A stretch of 64,000 nucleotides of DNA from Rhineura floridana (Eukaryota; Chordata; Lepidosauria; Squamata; Rhineuridae), in assembly GCF_030035675.1 (NCBI RefSeq), contig NC_084487.1, positions 32,468,474 to 32,532,473 of the forward strand. Reading direction: 5' to 3'. Positions 38,501 to 47,540 of the stretch are shown piece by piece (positions within the stretch are counted from its first letter, which is position 1; every line of letters starts with the position of its first letter). Under the pieces are notes generated by a model. That model was not told the DNA's origin. It did no database searches and worked only from the letters and a program-made list of their open reading frames with translations. The position numbers and the translations under genes are program-made.

Positions 38501-41500
38501 AACAATAAAATACGGAACTGCTTATTACTGTTCTAAACACCTCCAGAACATTATGAAGACATGCAAAACAGCAGCCGTAAATGCAGTTTACCCAAGGGAA
38601 AATGTCTTCTGAAGCAGCCTGAACACAGAAAAAGTTTAGGAAGTGTTGTGTACCTCTCCAAGCAGGGAGCTTTTTGCAGGATGTAAGAGTGCTTCTCTAA
38701 ATTTAGCCTTGTGTTTCGGAGAGGTTGTCTGTCATTTTCTTCCTCTTTCCTTTGCAGTCTTGCATTGAGGCTCACGAGAAGGACATGGAGCTCTCCTTTG
38801 CCGTCCAGCGTAGCAAAGACATGGTGTGTGGGATCTGCATGGAGGTGGTGTATGAAAAAGCCAACCCCAGCGAGCGTCGCTTTGGGATCCTTTCCAACTG
38901 CAATCACACTTACTGTCTCAAGTGCATCCGCAAGTGGAGGAGCGCTAAACAATTTGAGAGCAAGATCATAAAGTGAGGCACTTCCCCATGTCCGTTGTGC
39001 TTTGTTTCTTGGGGAGGAATTAGTATGTTGCGTGAACTTGCAACATCACCCCTCTTTCATCCCAAGACTGCATTTAATACATGTTATCATTCAGAATTGA
39101 GGGTTTTATTGGATGTTCTTCTGACCTCGATATTCACGACTGGTCAGCAAGGTCCATTTAGTTTGAATGTTAAGTCGTACTTCTTTTTGTTAAATGGTAG
39201 CGATATGCCGTCCTATTGGTTACCGTACAAAATCACTTGGGTTCAGATGGTGAAAGAGACAGATCAGTTCCAAATGTGTGTTACCTAAGCCTTCACTCTT
39301 CCAGTTCATTATTGAACCAGTGAGCCATCCCTCTTTAAAGTCTGCTTGGAAAAACAAACCCAAACCAATATGGACATCCAAGAAAGCAAAGTTACAAAAA
39401 TAAATTTATTTATATCTAAAGATATGTCTGTGTGTGAAATGTTTTTTTTCCCCATGCTCTTAAAAAAAATGGACAAGCTTCAGAATTGAGAACCTCAGAA
39501 AATGGTGGGGATTGGGGCCGGGGAGAACTTTAGGTTGTGAAAGAAGCGCGGTACAAAGATCTGAGGTACGATAGACTGCTTTTAAAGGTGGGCATATGCC
39601 ATGGTATGTCTATAGCTGGAGATAGTGCCCCTGTTATGTGGAATTTTGCAGTGCAGTCTGTTCGTTCCCCAGGTCCTGCCCAGAATGTCGGATCACATCT
39701 AACTTTGTCATTCCAAGTGAGTACTGGGTGGAGGAGAAGGAAGAGAAGCAGAAACTCATACAGAAATACAAGGAGGCAATGAGGTATGAGCACTGTAGCC
39801 TCGGGCCAAGTTTGACTGCAGACATTAAGGGCGTAAAAGGAAAATAGCAGGGTGTTATCTAAAGCCCTCTCATACCTCCTTCCTGCCCCTCTTCTATGTG
39901 TGAAATGCATATTTATCTAACCATCGGTAGATGCATGCAGACCACACAAGTTACTTAGTCACTCCTTTGCGCCAAATAACCTCACATGCTATTTTCTTGT
40001 CCACCCAATCATAACCTAGCCTTAAACAATAGTACAAATTAATACAGATGCTCTCCTCTGCATGCCCCTATCCACGTGTACACCTTTTGAGTATGCATAT
40101 CAATGTAATTCATTGTGTACATGTGTTAATTGATTAAAAATGGCTTTGGCAACAAGCAACACCTTTTTTTTAAAAAAAAGAAAAGAAAAATATCACCAGG
40201 GTTATAAAGCAAATGCAGTACTGAATTCTGATTGGCTATGCTGTGAGTAAGGGTTGCGATATTTTCCTTTCCAGCAACAAGCCATGCAGGTATTTTGATG
40301 AAGGCCGTGGGAGCTGCCCATTTGGAGGGAACTGTTTTTACAAACACGCATATCCCGATGGCCGCCGAGAGGAGCCCCAGAGGCAGAAAGTGGGAACTTC
40401 AAGTAGATACAGAGTAAGTCCCATAGCTTTTGTTGATTTCATTTAAAAAAAAAGCTGTAGGATGTGTGTTAAACCTTTTGGCAATAGTAGAGTAAAATTA
40501 GGGTAGGGCCTTATTTCCCCCCACAAAATTTGAGGATCACAAGGGAAAGTTTGGGGAAGACAAGAGATTGAATATACACCACAGACACTCTCTCTCTCTA
40601 TCTACTTCTTCTGATGGATACTGCTTTTCCCAATTAGCAACTTCAGTGCCATTTTTTTAAAAATGGGCTTCTTCCTGACGTGATCCCAGCCAATCAGGGA
40701 CCATGTAGACCACATACAGGCATACCCCGCTTAATGTCGCTTCACTTAACGTCGCCTCGCTATAACGTACATGCTCCATACGCCACCATACCCCACTTAA
40801 CGTACGCATGCTTCGCAATTACAGACACTTAATGGCATGACGCCGCTGCCATCTAGTGGCGATTGCGGTGCAGTACATGCATAGATAATTGCTTCACTTT
40901 AAGTACATTTTCACTTTGCATACACGCTCAGGTCCCATTGCGTATGTTAAAGCGGGGTATGCCTGTAATGATGTCATGCTGTTGCATAGCCAATCAGACT
41001 TGACTATGTGATATCCCATAGTCAAATTTTGGAGTAAGGCCAATGCTTCCTGCCTTTGCTGTGAATGGGCAGATATTTCTGTCCTATTTTCCAAGTACAC
41101 ATGAAAAATCTTGTGAGATAGAATGGGATGGGGGTTGATGTGTTTTGCGGGGAGAGACTTCTTTTGTGCAACATGTTCTTTCTCCTGCAATTTCAGTTAA
41201 ACCCTAACCAAAATAGTCTTTCAGATCCCCTTTGCCCAGTGAGCATCTTAAATGGAATTATTGTTATAAAACGGTGGAAAGAAAATAAAATGAAAAGCCA
41301 CCTGATTTTGAGAGGAAGAAGCGCATTGACTCTATTTATTTATAAGATTTATATCCAAACAAAAACACTAAAAACAGTTTTAAAAAAACACTTCATAAAA
41401 ACAGACTTTAAAATACATTAAAACAAAACATCTTTAAAAACATTTTTAAAAAGCTTTAAAAACATCTTTTTTTAAAAAAAAGGTTTAAAAACATATTAAA

Positions 41501-42926
41501 AAGCAGTTCCAACACAGACACAGACTGGGATAAGGTCTCTACCTAAAAGGCTTGTTGAAAGAGGAAGGTCTTCAGTAGGGGCTGAAAAGATAAGAGATGG
41601 CACCTGTTTAAGATTTAATGGGAGGGAATTCCAAAGGGTAGATGCCACTACACTAAAGGTCTGTTTCCTATGTTGTGCAGAACGGACCTCTTGATAAGAT
41701 GGTTTCTGCAGAAGGTTCTCACCTTCAGAGCTCAGTGATCGACTGGGTATATAAGACGGTCTTTCAGGTATCCTGGTCACAAACTGTATAGAGCTTTGTA
41801 CACTACTAGGACTTAGTAGCTAGGACTTAGTAGTTCTACTCTCTTGAACATCACCGCATTGGTATAAGGAGAGAACACACCCTCTCTTTATGAATTAGAA
41901 ATGTTGAGTTAGTTTCTCAGCCAGAAATGCATAATGCAAACCTCAACTGTTTGTGATCTATCATGTCAAGTTGTAGCGTACCAGCATATGTCATGGTCCA
42001 CCAGTAACTTGATTAGCCCCATTTGCCATTTTGTTGCCGCCTTTGGACTACAAAATAGGTGATGGTAGCACCTGACAGGCCACATTTTTAGTATGTTGTC
42101 TTCTGCTTGGTGGGTCACAAGTTTTGCAGGCCTGTTGCAACTTGTGACATACCTGTGAGTGCTTTCAGTCTGTAGCTTCCTGCATTGGTTACGCAGATGG
42201 GTGCTAAAGAAATGAACCCAATAAGAAAAGGTGGTACAAAGCTGTGCAATTACTGGACAGCCCTTGGAGGACATAGGAAGCTGTATAGATCAGTGGCCTA
42301 TCTAGTTCAGTCTTGTTGACACTGACTGGCAGCAACTGTCCCAGGTTTCAGGCAGGAGTCTTTCCCAGCTCTGCCTGGAGACACCAGGGTTTGAACCTGG
42401 GACCCTTTGCATGCAAAGCATGTGCTCTACCACTGAGCTATGGCCCTTCCCATAGTCCTTCATGCTGCCATTGTGTGCTGGCTGGGATCAGCACTGCAGA
42501 CTGTCTCTGTGGCTTGCAGGCATCAGTGGCACTTAATCGGCATTCCTGACACCCAAAACCTCTTCACATAGAGATGCTGCAAATGTTCGGTAGAGGAATA
42601 CTAAACATCCTTGAGAGAAATGGGCACTGGAGACTTTGTGCTGGCTTACTGGAGAGGGTTTTTTGGGAAATGCTACTCACCTGAGAGCAATAACTTATGT
42701 TCCACTTGTGTAGGCCCAGCGGAGAAACCGGTTCTGGGAGTTCATCGAGGAGCGGGAGGGCAGTGATCCCTTTGAGAACGACGAGGATGAGGTGGTGACA
42801 TTTGAGCTGGGCGAGATGCTTCTCATGTTGTTGGCGGCAGGAGGCGACGACGACCTGACAGACTCCGAGGATGAGTGGGACTTGTTTCACGACGAGCTGG
42901 AAGACTATTATGACTTGGATCTATAG
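17265..42926 (+). CDS. MKRN1: Makorin-1, RING/CCCH E3 ubiquitin ligase
   Basis: Eight coding exons: 17265-17491, 28881-29009, 31793-32019, 35632-35858, 38758-38972, 39673-39783, 40275-40413 and 42714-42926. All are GT-AG and in phase, giving 495 residues (human 482). Order of domains: Ala/Thr/Gly-rich N-terminus (1-70); CCCH fingers at C75-H93 and C104-H122; an acidic linker; CCCH finger C227-H245; the makorin Cys-His segment (249-276); C3HC4 RING with C294, C297, C318, H320, C323, C326, C344, C347; CCCH finger C383-H403; acidic C-terminus. All metal ligands are intact. Makorin-1 ubiquitinates proteins such as TERT, p53 and p21 and binds RNA. The ATG has G at -3 and +4. The gene differs from MKRN2 in its C-terminus and by its RAB19 neighbour. 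Confidence 0.97.
22433..23236. mobile_element. hAT/Charlie-like DNA transposon relic with pyrimidine tract
   Basis: Ends CAGAGGGTCTCAAACT and AGTTTGAGAAATGCTG-like (complement 'ctgtttgagaaatgctg') are imperfect inverted repeats of the Charlie type. An internal C/T-rich tract fills about 22760-23060. No target duplication could be matched. Confidence 0.4.
23461..23925 (-). mobile_element. LINE 3'-end fragment (CR1/L2-like)
   Basis: Starts with an ATTT-rich tail, then 'atcctgcccttcctcccgaa'; the body ('ggcttgttgaaagaggaatgtcttcagtagg', 'ctgataaggtagtatctgca') also occurs at 41496-41815. In that copy the minus strand still reads [20 protein letters not shown], the usual end of a CR1/L2-type reverse-transcriptase ORF. 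Confidence 0.55.
25614..25807. mobile_element. Tigger-like (pogo/mariner) MITE with TA duplication
   Basis: CAGTAGGGCCCCGCTTTACAG at the left and, inverted, 'gagtggggccctactg' at the right, flanked by TA on each side (25612-25613, 25808-25809). Confidence 0.7.
26377..26492. mobile_element. hAT-type palindromic MITE
   Basis: CAGCCTTCACCAACCTGG at the left and its inverse at the right, with internal 'ccagatgttttggac' and 'gtccaaaac'-type complements. Same family as 10745-10882. Confidence 0.65.
27597..27733. mobile_element. hAT-type palindromic MITE with perfect 8-bp duplication
   Basis: CAGCCTTCATCAACCTAG start; flanked by AACTAAAG at 27589-27596 and again at 27734-27741. The arms have diverged more than those at 10745-10882, yet the duplication is intact. 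Confidence 0.75.
27950..28670 (-). mobile_element. LINE-derived repeat, 3' region
   Basis: Shares 'gataccctggtcctaaacc', 'agaaccagcacttcacattc' and 'catgttacagtaatcctgtc' type blocks with related stretches at 23860 and 56240. Old copy without an open frame. Family assignment (CR1/L2-like) is tentative. Confidence 0.4.
28881..29009 (+). CDS. MKRN1: MKRN1 exon 2, CCCH fingers 1 and 2
   Basis: Acceptor tatctttcag; encodes [18 protein letters not shown] and [16 protein letters not shown]. Both fingers have C-x7-C-x5-C-x3-H spacing; the second is completed in exon 3. Donor AG|GTACAG. Confidence 0.95.
30107..30303 (+). repeat. MIR/CORE-type SINE
   Basis: tRNA-like head 'gtgctatagtggttgg', then 'gtgtgaccttgggccactc', 'actcacagggttgtgatgag' and an end 'ttagaagaaagcc'. 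Better copy at 58172-58402; further copy at 30535-30705. Confidence 0.65.
30535..30705 (+). repeat. MIR/CORE-type SINE, degraded
   Basis: 'ggctgtgggccaattgttat' and 'cctacttcacagaggggtaa' keep the family order. In MKRN1 intron 2. Confidence 0.5.
30945..31760 (-). mobile_element. L1 LINE fragment with a CR1 piece inside its 3' end
   Basis: Minus strand reads like the end of L1 ORF2 ([20 protein letters not shown], then [13 protein letters not shown]). The T-run at 30955-30965 is the poly(A) side. At about 30990-31070 a CR1 3' end interrupts it. Confidence 0.55.
30990..31070 (-). mobile_element. CR1 LINE 3' end
   Basis: 'atcatagaatagtagagttg' followed by 'gaaggggcctataaggccat' is the reverse of the classic CR1 terminus; about 80 bp only. 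Confidence 0.7.
31793..32019 (+). CDS. MKRN1: MKRN1 exon 3, linker
   Basis: Completes finger 2 (RYEH), then a Ser/Thr/Glu-rich linker ending [18 protein letters not shown], which matches human nearly exactly. Donor G|GTATGT, phase 1. Confidence 0.95.
32141..32256 (+). repeat. tRNA-Ala-like SINE, rearranged (inverted tail)
   Basis: A reversed tail ('aggaacataggaagctgcct') is joined to a forward tRNA-like head ('cttctttgcatgcagaagat'), so two halves of the same SINE lie head to tail in opposite orientations. Confidence 0.5.
32800..32955 (-). repeat. tRNA-Ala-like SINE
   Basis: Minus-strand copy: tRNA-like head at 32900-32955 ('gctctgccactgagccatat' on the plus strand), body with 'gggtttcagacaggag'. 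Confidence 0.6.
33216..33440. mobile_element. Palindromic MITE (ATTTAAAGC family)
   Basis: 'ctgtatatttaaagcaggat' and 'cctgtagtttgtttagggtg' match the larger copy at 45981-46295; the right terminus is worn. Confidence 0.5.
34490..34725 (+). mobile_element. CR1 LINE 3' end
   Basis: Translates in parts as the CR1 ORF2 C-terminus (LNIRKNFLS, then [14 protein letters not shown]), followed by the 3' UTR ending 'ctattctatgattctattct', the typical CR1 octamer-like tail. 5'-truncated, in MKRN1 intron 3. Confidence 0.8.
35232..35475 (+). repeat. tRNA-Ala-like SINE carrying an inserted retroposon tail
   Basis: Head 'gtagctgagtggtatagtat' and body are normal up to 'gactcagtag' (35395). Then about 60 bp ('gtaaaccgcccagagagctt ... 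taataaataaa', 35396-35455) intervene before the SINE tail resumes as 'tagaaggcttcttcctgtgt'. TAG is repeated at both junctions. Confidence 0.6.
35632..35858 (+). CDS. MKRN1: MKRN1 exon 4, CCCH finger 3 and Cys-His motif
   Basis: Acceptor tttcccccag; encodes [19 protein letters not shown] and then the makorin-specific [18 protein letters not shown] segment. Donor AAG|GTAAGG, phase 0. Confidence 0.95.
36319..36440. mobile_element. hAT-type palindromic MITE
   Basis: Starts CAGAGATGGGAAACTTG; flanked by CTTTAAAG and GTTTAAAG (7 of 8 match). In MKRN1 intron 4. Confidence 0.65.
36956..37209. repeat. 129-bp tandem duplication, two copies
   Basis: The segment from 36956 recurs from 37085; the period is 129 bp and the 125 bases that can be compared (36956-37080 and 37085-37209) are identical. 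Both start gaaatagggtgg, and the joint region repeats 'aatagggtggaaa'. Lies in MKRN1 intron 4, 1.5 kb from exon 5. Confidence 0.9.
37655..38110 (+). repeat. Dispersed squamate repeat, near full-length
   Basis: Begins 'ggaacataagaagagccctg', continues with 'ctagtccagcacctgttctc' and 'atgtgaagaagtatttttgt', ends near 'gaaaggggtccctctatc'. Related pieces occur at 5500-5640, 44905-45000, 46540-46740 and 51265-51430. Probably CR1-related; class not certain. Confidence 0.6.
38758..38972 (+). CDS. MKRN1: MKRN1 exon 5, RING domain
   Basis: Acceptor cctttgcag; encodes [16 protein letters not shown] and the RING from C294 through the [13 protein letters not shown] segment. Residue for residue like human MKRN1. 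Donor AA|GTGAGG, phase 2. Confidence 0.96.
39673..39783 (+). CDS. MKRN1: MKRN1 exon 6, RING end
   Basis: Supplies the last RING pair (SCPEC, C344/C347), then [19 protein letters not shown]. Donor AG|GTATGA, phase 2. Confidence 0.95.
40275..40413 (+). CDS. MKRN1: MKRN1 exon 7, CCCH finger 4
   Basis: Acceptor cctttccag; encodes [19 protein letters not shown] and the NCFYKH end of the finger, then [18 protein letters not shown]. Human has Ala where this protein has Pro382. Donor AGA|GTAAGT. Confidence 0.95.
40717..40965. mobile_element. Tigger-like (pogo/mariner) MITE with TA duplication
   Basis: Termini CAGGCATACCCCGCTTAA and, inverted, 'ttaaagcggggtatgcctg', with TA at 40715-40716 and 40966-40967. 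The 249-bp body is CpG-rich compared with its intron. In MKRN1 intron 7. Confidence 0.8.
41325..41815 (-). mobile_element. LINE 3'-end fragment (CR1/L2-like)
   Basis: A-rich left part, then minus-strand reading [20 protein letters not shown], a common C-terminal block of CR1/L2-type LINEs. Same family as 23461-23925. Confidence 0.6.
42270..42450 (-). repeat. tRNA-Ala-like SINE
   Basis: Well preserved minus copy: on the plus strand 'tttgaacctgggaccctttg' (box B and anticodon arm) and 'gctctaccactgagctatgg' (box A). Ends 264 bp before MKRN1 exon 8. Confidence 0.75.
42714..42926 (+). CDS. MKRN1: MKRN1 exon 8, acidic C-terminus and stop
   Basis: Acceptor cacttgtgtag; 70 codons and a TAG stop. 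Encodes [20 protein letters not shown] and the conserved [20 protein letters not shown] acidic tail ending YDLDL. Confidence 0.95.
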   Translation, partial: AQRRNRFWEFIEEREGSDPFENDEDEVVTFELGEMLLMLLAAGGDDDLTDSEDEWDLFHDELEDYYDLDL

Positions 42927-44560
42927 CACCTCTTTGTGGAGTTTTGGACTGCCTGCTCACGTTTTCAGGCAGTAGCTCTTGTCCTGTGGTGTTGTGGCAG
43001 TGCCGGTGTTTTTTCCCCTCCTAGGCAGGCCTATCCATTCCAGGTGCTGCTGTTGTAATAACTTTTTACCCAGGGTCTGTCTCCTTCTCTACCCCCCACC
43101 CTACCCTACCATCCTTTCTCCCAGCCTCAAAACTCCTCCAGTCCCAGGAGTGTGTTTTTTCTTCTCTGTTAAACAAATGACATGAAATAAACCTTTAAAA
43201 CGTTAGGGTTTTTTTTTTTTTTTGTAAAAATGACTTTAACTGTCAGACAGTTAGATTAGACTTGTTGCTTCATATCTGTGTTCCTGACTGGATTCACCCA
43301 GCTCCAGGGTTCAAGTGTTTACAGGACTTCCACACGCATCTTGAAGAGCCCCGATACAAACATGAAAATGGCAGCCGGGGGGGAGGGGGCAGGGATGGGC
43401 AGAAGTTGGCCAATGGCCTCTTTCCATTATGGACTTTGGAAACAGTTATTTTCTACGTCAGATTTCAGGCCAGTGGTGTAGTCTGTCTGTTTTTTCCCCT
43501 TGGCTGGCTTCGGTTCCATTCCAACCCTCCCACCTCATGTACACGTGTTCATTTGTGGTTTTGGTCACTTGTTTACTTGCACATTACTATTTACTACTGT
43601 GTAACCAGAACCAGGCGCGAATGTTCCGGGTTTTTACCGTTTGGCATGAAAGGCAAATGTGTTTTGTGTGTGTGTGAAAGGAGACCTTGCTATGTATGTA
43701 TATACAAATAAAATGCAGAGTTGTATCCCAAGGGCTGGGCAACTTGGTATATGTGTGTATTAAACCCTTCACTCCCTTGTTCTTCTCTCTCACCATCACC
43801 CGCTTTTCACCTTACCCTTTTTTTCGGTGCATGAAGTCAGACATCCAACTGGATTTTGAAGCAAGTGTGGTGGTCTCAACCAATTCTTTGGAAATGGTCT
43901 TTCAACTGGCTAGTTTAACTTGGTAATAGGCATCTGCTTTAATGACACCAGCACTCTTATATCCTCCCAGCGACCTTTACACTCTTTTTGAGCAGCACAA
44001 GTATGGGGACATGGTTATCCAAAGAGGGTTCTGACCAACCTAATACCCAGTTAGGACACCAATATTTTGGGATCCCTGACCTACCTTCATCTTTGCAAAG
44101 TTTCAGATCATCAGTAATAATCACTGTTTTATCCAAGAAAACACTTCTGCCTTTTTATTTAAAAGGGCCCTTGTTACCTCAACTACGGGGGACGGGAGTG
44201 CGGTGGCAAGTGAACTCTTATTGGCTGTATAATGTGTATGTTACTTCTTTACCTGTAGGACAAACAGCCTCACAATCAGGCTCCAGTTCTGCTAGAAAAA
44301 ACTCCAGCTGCCACCAAACTCTCCTTTCTCTCTCCCCCCCACCCCACTTCTTCCTCCCCCTTTAATGGAATTTTATCTTTCCATTACATTTAATGCTGCT
44401 GGATTGTCCTTAAACTGTTCTGCTGCTTCTGTCCTTTGAATTGCATCTTCTTTCACTTTTAAATGGAATCAGAAATTGTTGCTGAAGTCTGTGTTACTTT
44501 GCAGCTGCCTTTTGTAAGACGCACTTTTCCCAAATAAAAAAAGCAAAACCGCAAATTTGT
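42927..44560 (+). other. MKRN1: MKRN1 3' UTR with three poly(A) signals
   Basis: AATAAA occurs at 43186-43191, 43707-43712 and 44533-44538, so at least three transcript ends are possible. The first is followed by a 17-T run near 43207-43223. The stretch is free of repeats, unlike the sequence downstream, which supports its being exonic to about 44.55 kb. Confidence 0.6.
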
Positions 44561-44904
44561 TTTCAACTTTGGACCTTCTATATTTTAAATATGTGCCTTG
44601 ATTGTAATTTCTGTGTTTTCAAATAAGGGGTGCAAAACAAAATCTGTGAAACGTAGGAGAAAAATGTGTTGGCTGACCTCTGCAGCAACTCAGGTGCCAG
44701 TCTCTGCTTCCAATTTTTAGGCACCAGTGGCTATTAGTCCCCTGGATATTTCCATCCCTCGTGCTTAGTATCAAGATATAGTCTCAATTAATTGCAATGT
44801 TATAGGGAATACTATTTTTATTAAATATAAGATACATTTTTTTTAACTATGGCATGATCTATCAACCTCCTCAAAGATAGTGCTATTGTGCTGAGGTCAT
44901 GTTT

Positions 44905-45000
44905 GTGGTCTTCCCATAGGCTGTGAGAACAGGATGCTGAGCTAGATGGGCCGCTGGCCTGATCTAGCAGGGCTTCCTCTTATGATGTTCTTCTGTTGCC
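44905..45000 (-). repeat. Fragment of the 37655-type repeat
   Basis: 'gctgtgagaacaggatgctg' and 'gatctagcagggcttcctct' are the reverse of the start of the repeat at 37655. Confidence 0.6.
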
Positions 45001-45980
45001 AGGTTCCAGAAATCCTTGCTGCACATTTGTTTAATCAAATGTGTACCCTGCCTTACCCTACCAGTTCACATGGATGGGAGCCTCACTGATTTGAGTCTGT
45101 AAGATCTACATATGGGAGGTGAGGCCTGGACATACCATGTACCCTAGAATTGATTATATAAACCCACATGGTATACCAGAGACCACCATCTGCAGCAAAA
45201 TCATCTAGTGGAGCCCCAGGACAGTTCACATGCCTTACTAAAGGGGTGGCGAGATTTCACATTTGCCAGATGTACTTTGCCTTTTAAGAATCCCAAGACC
45301 TACCACCTAGAGTCAGTTGCAAAAAGACATAGAATTAAAGAACAGTCTGCCCCTCTAAGCACGTTCTGAGCCTCAAAATGTGCTTTCAGTACCAGAACAT
45401 AGCTCACAATCCTAGTAACAGAAAAGTTCGTTCCTGGTTAGCTCTCCATTTCAGTAGCCTAATTTAGGTGAGGAAGTTCATTTTGCCATGGCTATTGTTA
45501 AACAGTTGTGAGTCAGACACCTTTGCTGCTCTACTGCAATCACCCAACAATCTAGCAGGATATCCCAGCCTACATTCTACCAAGCTGGGAATTTCTGCAA
45601 TTACTGGTGAAGCCAGCAGCAATTCTGTAATGTAGCAGAATCTGGAGCTGAAAGAAGCTTAGGTGAATTCTACCAAAATGCAGATCTGCCAAAGATGGCA
45701 GCAGCTCATTTTCAGCACTAGTGTCCTAAATAACAGGTTTTAAAGTGGTGTGGGTTTTTAAGTGATTGCAAAACTTAACATTCAGATAAGGATTTGAGAG
45801 GTACATCAACAAAATACAAATAATGTAAAGGAAGGATTCTTAAGATGTCATTGTTATCACCTTTAACCTACCCAGCTTCCATTAACCTATTGGAGTATTT
45901 CAGGATGAGTCAAAGAGAGCACACAAGGGAGTAGATTATTCTGGTTGTGTGTGTGTTGGGGGGAGGGAGTACAGACCAAG

Positions 45981-46295
45981 GCCCCATCTGCACTATATAT
46001 TTAAAGCAGGATTATACCACTTTAAACTGTCATGACTTCTCCCAAAGCATCTTGGGAACTGTAGTTTGTTGACAGGAGACCCCTATTCCTCTCACAGAGT
46101 TACAATTCCCATAGTTCCCTGAGAAGAGATTTCAATTGTTAAACTACTCTGAGCGCTGTAGCTCTTTGAGGGGACTAGCGGCCTCCTGTCAACTCTCAGC
46201 ACCCTTAACAAACTACAGTTCCCAAGATGCTTTGGGGGAAGGCATGACTGTTAAAACAGAATCATAGTGCTTTAAATGTATAGTGCAGATGGGAC
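45981..46295. mobile_element. Palindromic MITE, long copy
   Basis: Termini GCCCCATCTGCACTATA and, inverted, 'tatagtgcagatgggac', each followed by CCAAG (45976-45980 and 46296-46300), a possible 5-bp duplication. Internal inverted blocks carry 'aaactacagttcccaagatg'. Largest copy of the family at 2324-2508. Confidence 0.6.
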
Positions 46296-46539
46296 CCAAG
46301 AGAAGAAGGTTCCTAGAAGGCATTTGGGGGTTACTTCACAACAGGGCATATTGTGTGGTGAGTCTAGTGACACGCTGTGAGAAAGCCCAGATACTTCACG
46401 TCTGCACCCATTTGACTCATAGCTTACAAATACATGTTTGATATCTGCATTAATTACACTTACAGCAAGCAGCTTTGGTAATGGGGAAAATAAGTAGGTG
46501 GAAAACAAGCAACTGTCGCTGTCAGCCAATTTAGATAGG

Positions 46540-46740
46540 AGGGCTTTGATCTTTTCCACTTGTCCAAAGAGGCTCCCTTCAAGCACCAAGAAGGGGGAGA
46601 AATTTTCCTGCCTCATAATATGAGAGGTCAGGGTCATGGCCTGAAGCTGAAGACCAGTTGTTTTGAAACAGACAAAGTGAAGTACTATTTCATACAGCAC
46701 CTTATGGCATTCACTGCCATGGGATATGGTTGTAGTCCCT
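46540..46740 (-). repeat. Fragment of the 37655-type repeat
   Basis: Minus strand carries 'atagtacttcactttgtctg' and 'ctcatattatgagg', matching the right half of the repeat at 37655. It accounts for the middle of the longest open frame of the window (46272-46976). Confidence 0.5.
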
Positions 46741-47540
46741 GCCTTAGACTTTATCTTACCCCATGATTGATGCAACTGAATTTTAACATGCCAGCTCAAT
46801 AGTAGTATTTCTATGAATAGTCGATACTGAGTGCATATGAGGGGAGGGCTGGTCTTTCTTGCCCTGAACTGCCTGGTGACAGAATGTTGGACTAAATCAG
46901 AGGTCACCAATGCATGCAGTAGTGCCCTTGAGGTCTTTCCCAAGTGCCCACAAAGCCTCTGAGCTTTCCCTATCACTCACTGCTCCCTTGATCATGAGGT
47001 AGTGAGGGTGTTTACCTTTTTCTCCCTTAGCAATTACATAGAGCTGAAGGAGGAAGTTGGAAGAGTGATGTTGTTTCTGACGTCCTCTTTCACGTCTATG
47101 TGCTTTTCAAGGCTTAGACTAATTCTACTGGATCCAGTTTTTACCCAGATCCCACAGAAAAGTGAACTGTGTACATGTTTACGCTCCCTCTCTTTGGCTC
47201 TCTATGTGTGTGGTGATGATCCTGGAGAGGGGTGAGAGAAGTGCCCATAAGGAGTGGCACCCATAGCAGTAATTCAAAAATCCAGATGTGCCCAGTTGGC
47301 ACCCTATGAACCAGATGTACCCTCAGTGAGTGCTGGTCTTTGGTAAATTGGTGGTAGATGGTAAAACAGTAGCAGATACTTCTGAAGGATGTGCCTGCAT
47401 TCTACTTCTGTGCTATTCCTTCATACTCATTTAAAAAGGACAAGTGGAACCTGCGACAAAACAGTGGAGTACTTTCTATTCAAAAGTCCAGCTGCTTCTT
47501 TCCATTCTGTTCTTATCTACCACCTCTACCAATCCACTTC

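Noticed and set aside
38995-39288. 97-codon plus-strand frame in MKRN1 intron 5
   Set aside because: No similarity to any family, and exon 6 follows with perfect phase from exon 5, so it is not an alternative coding exon.
42270-42450. Possible tRNA-Ala gene
   Set aside because: Boxes A and B are present but the arms do not pair as a tRNA and the SINE body follows; it is a tRNA-derived SINE.
46272-46976. 234-codon open frame on the minus strand
   Set aside because: The middle part is a fragment of the dispersed repeat found at 37655 and its start touches a palindromic MITE. No protein family is recognisable; openness is by chance.
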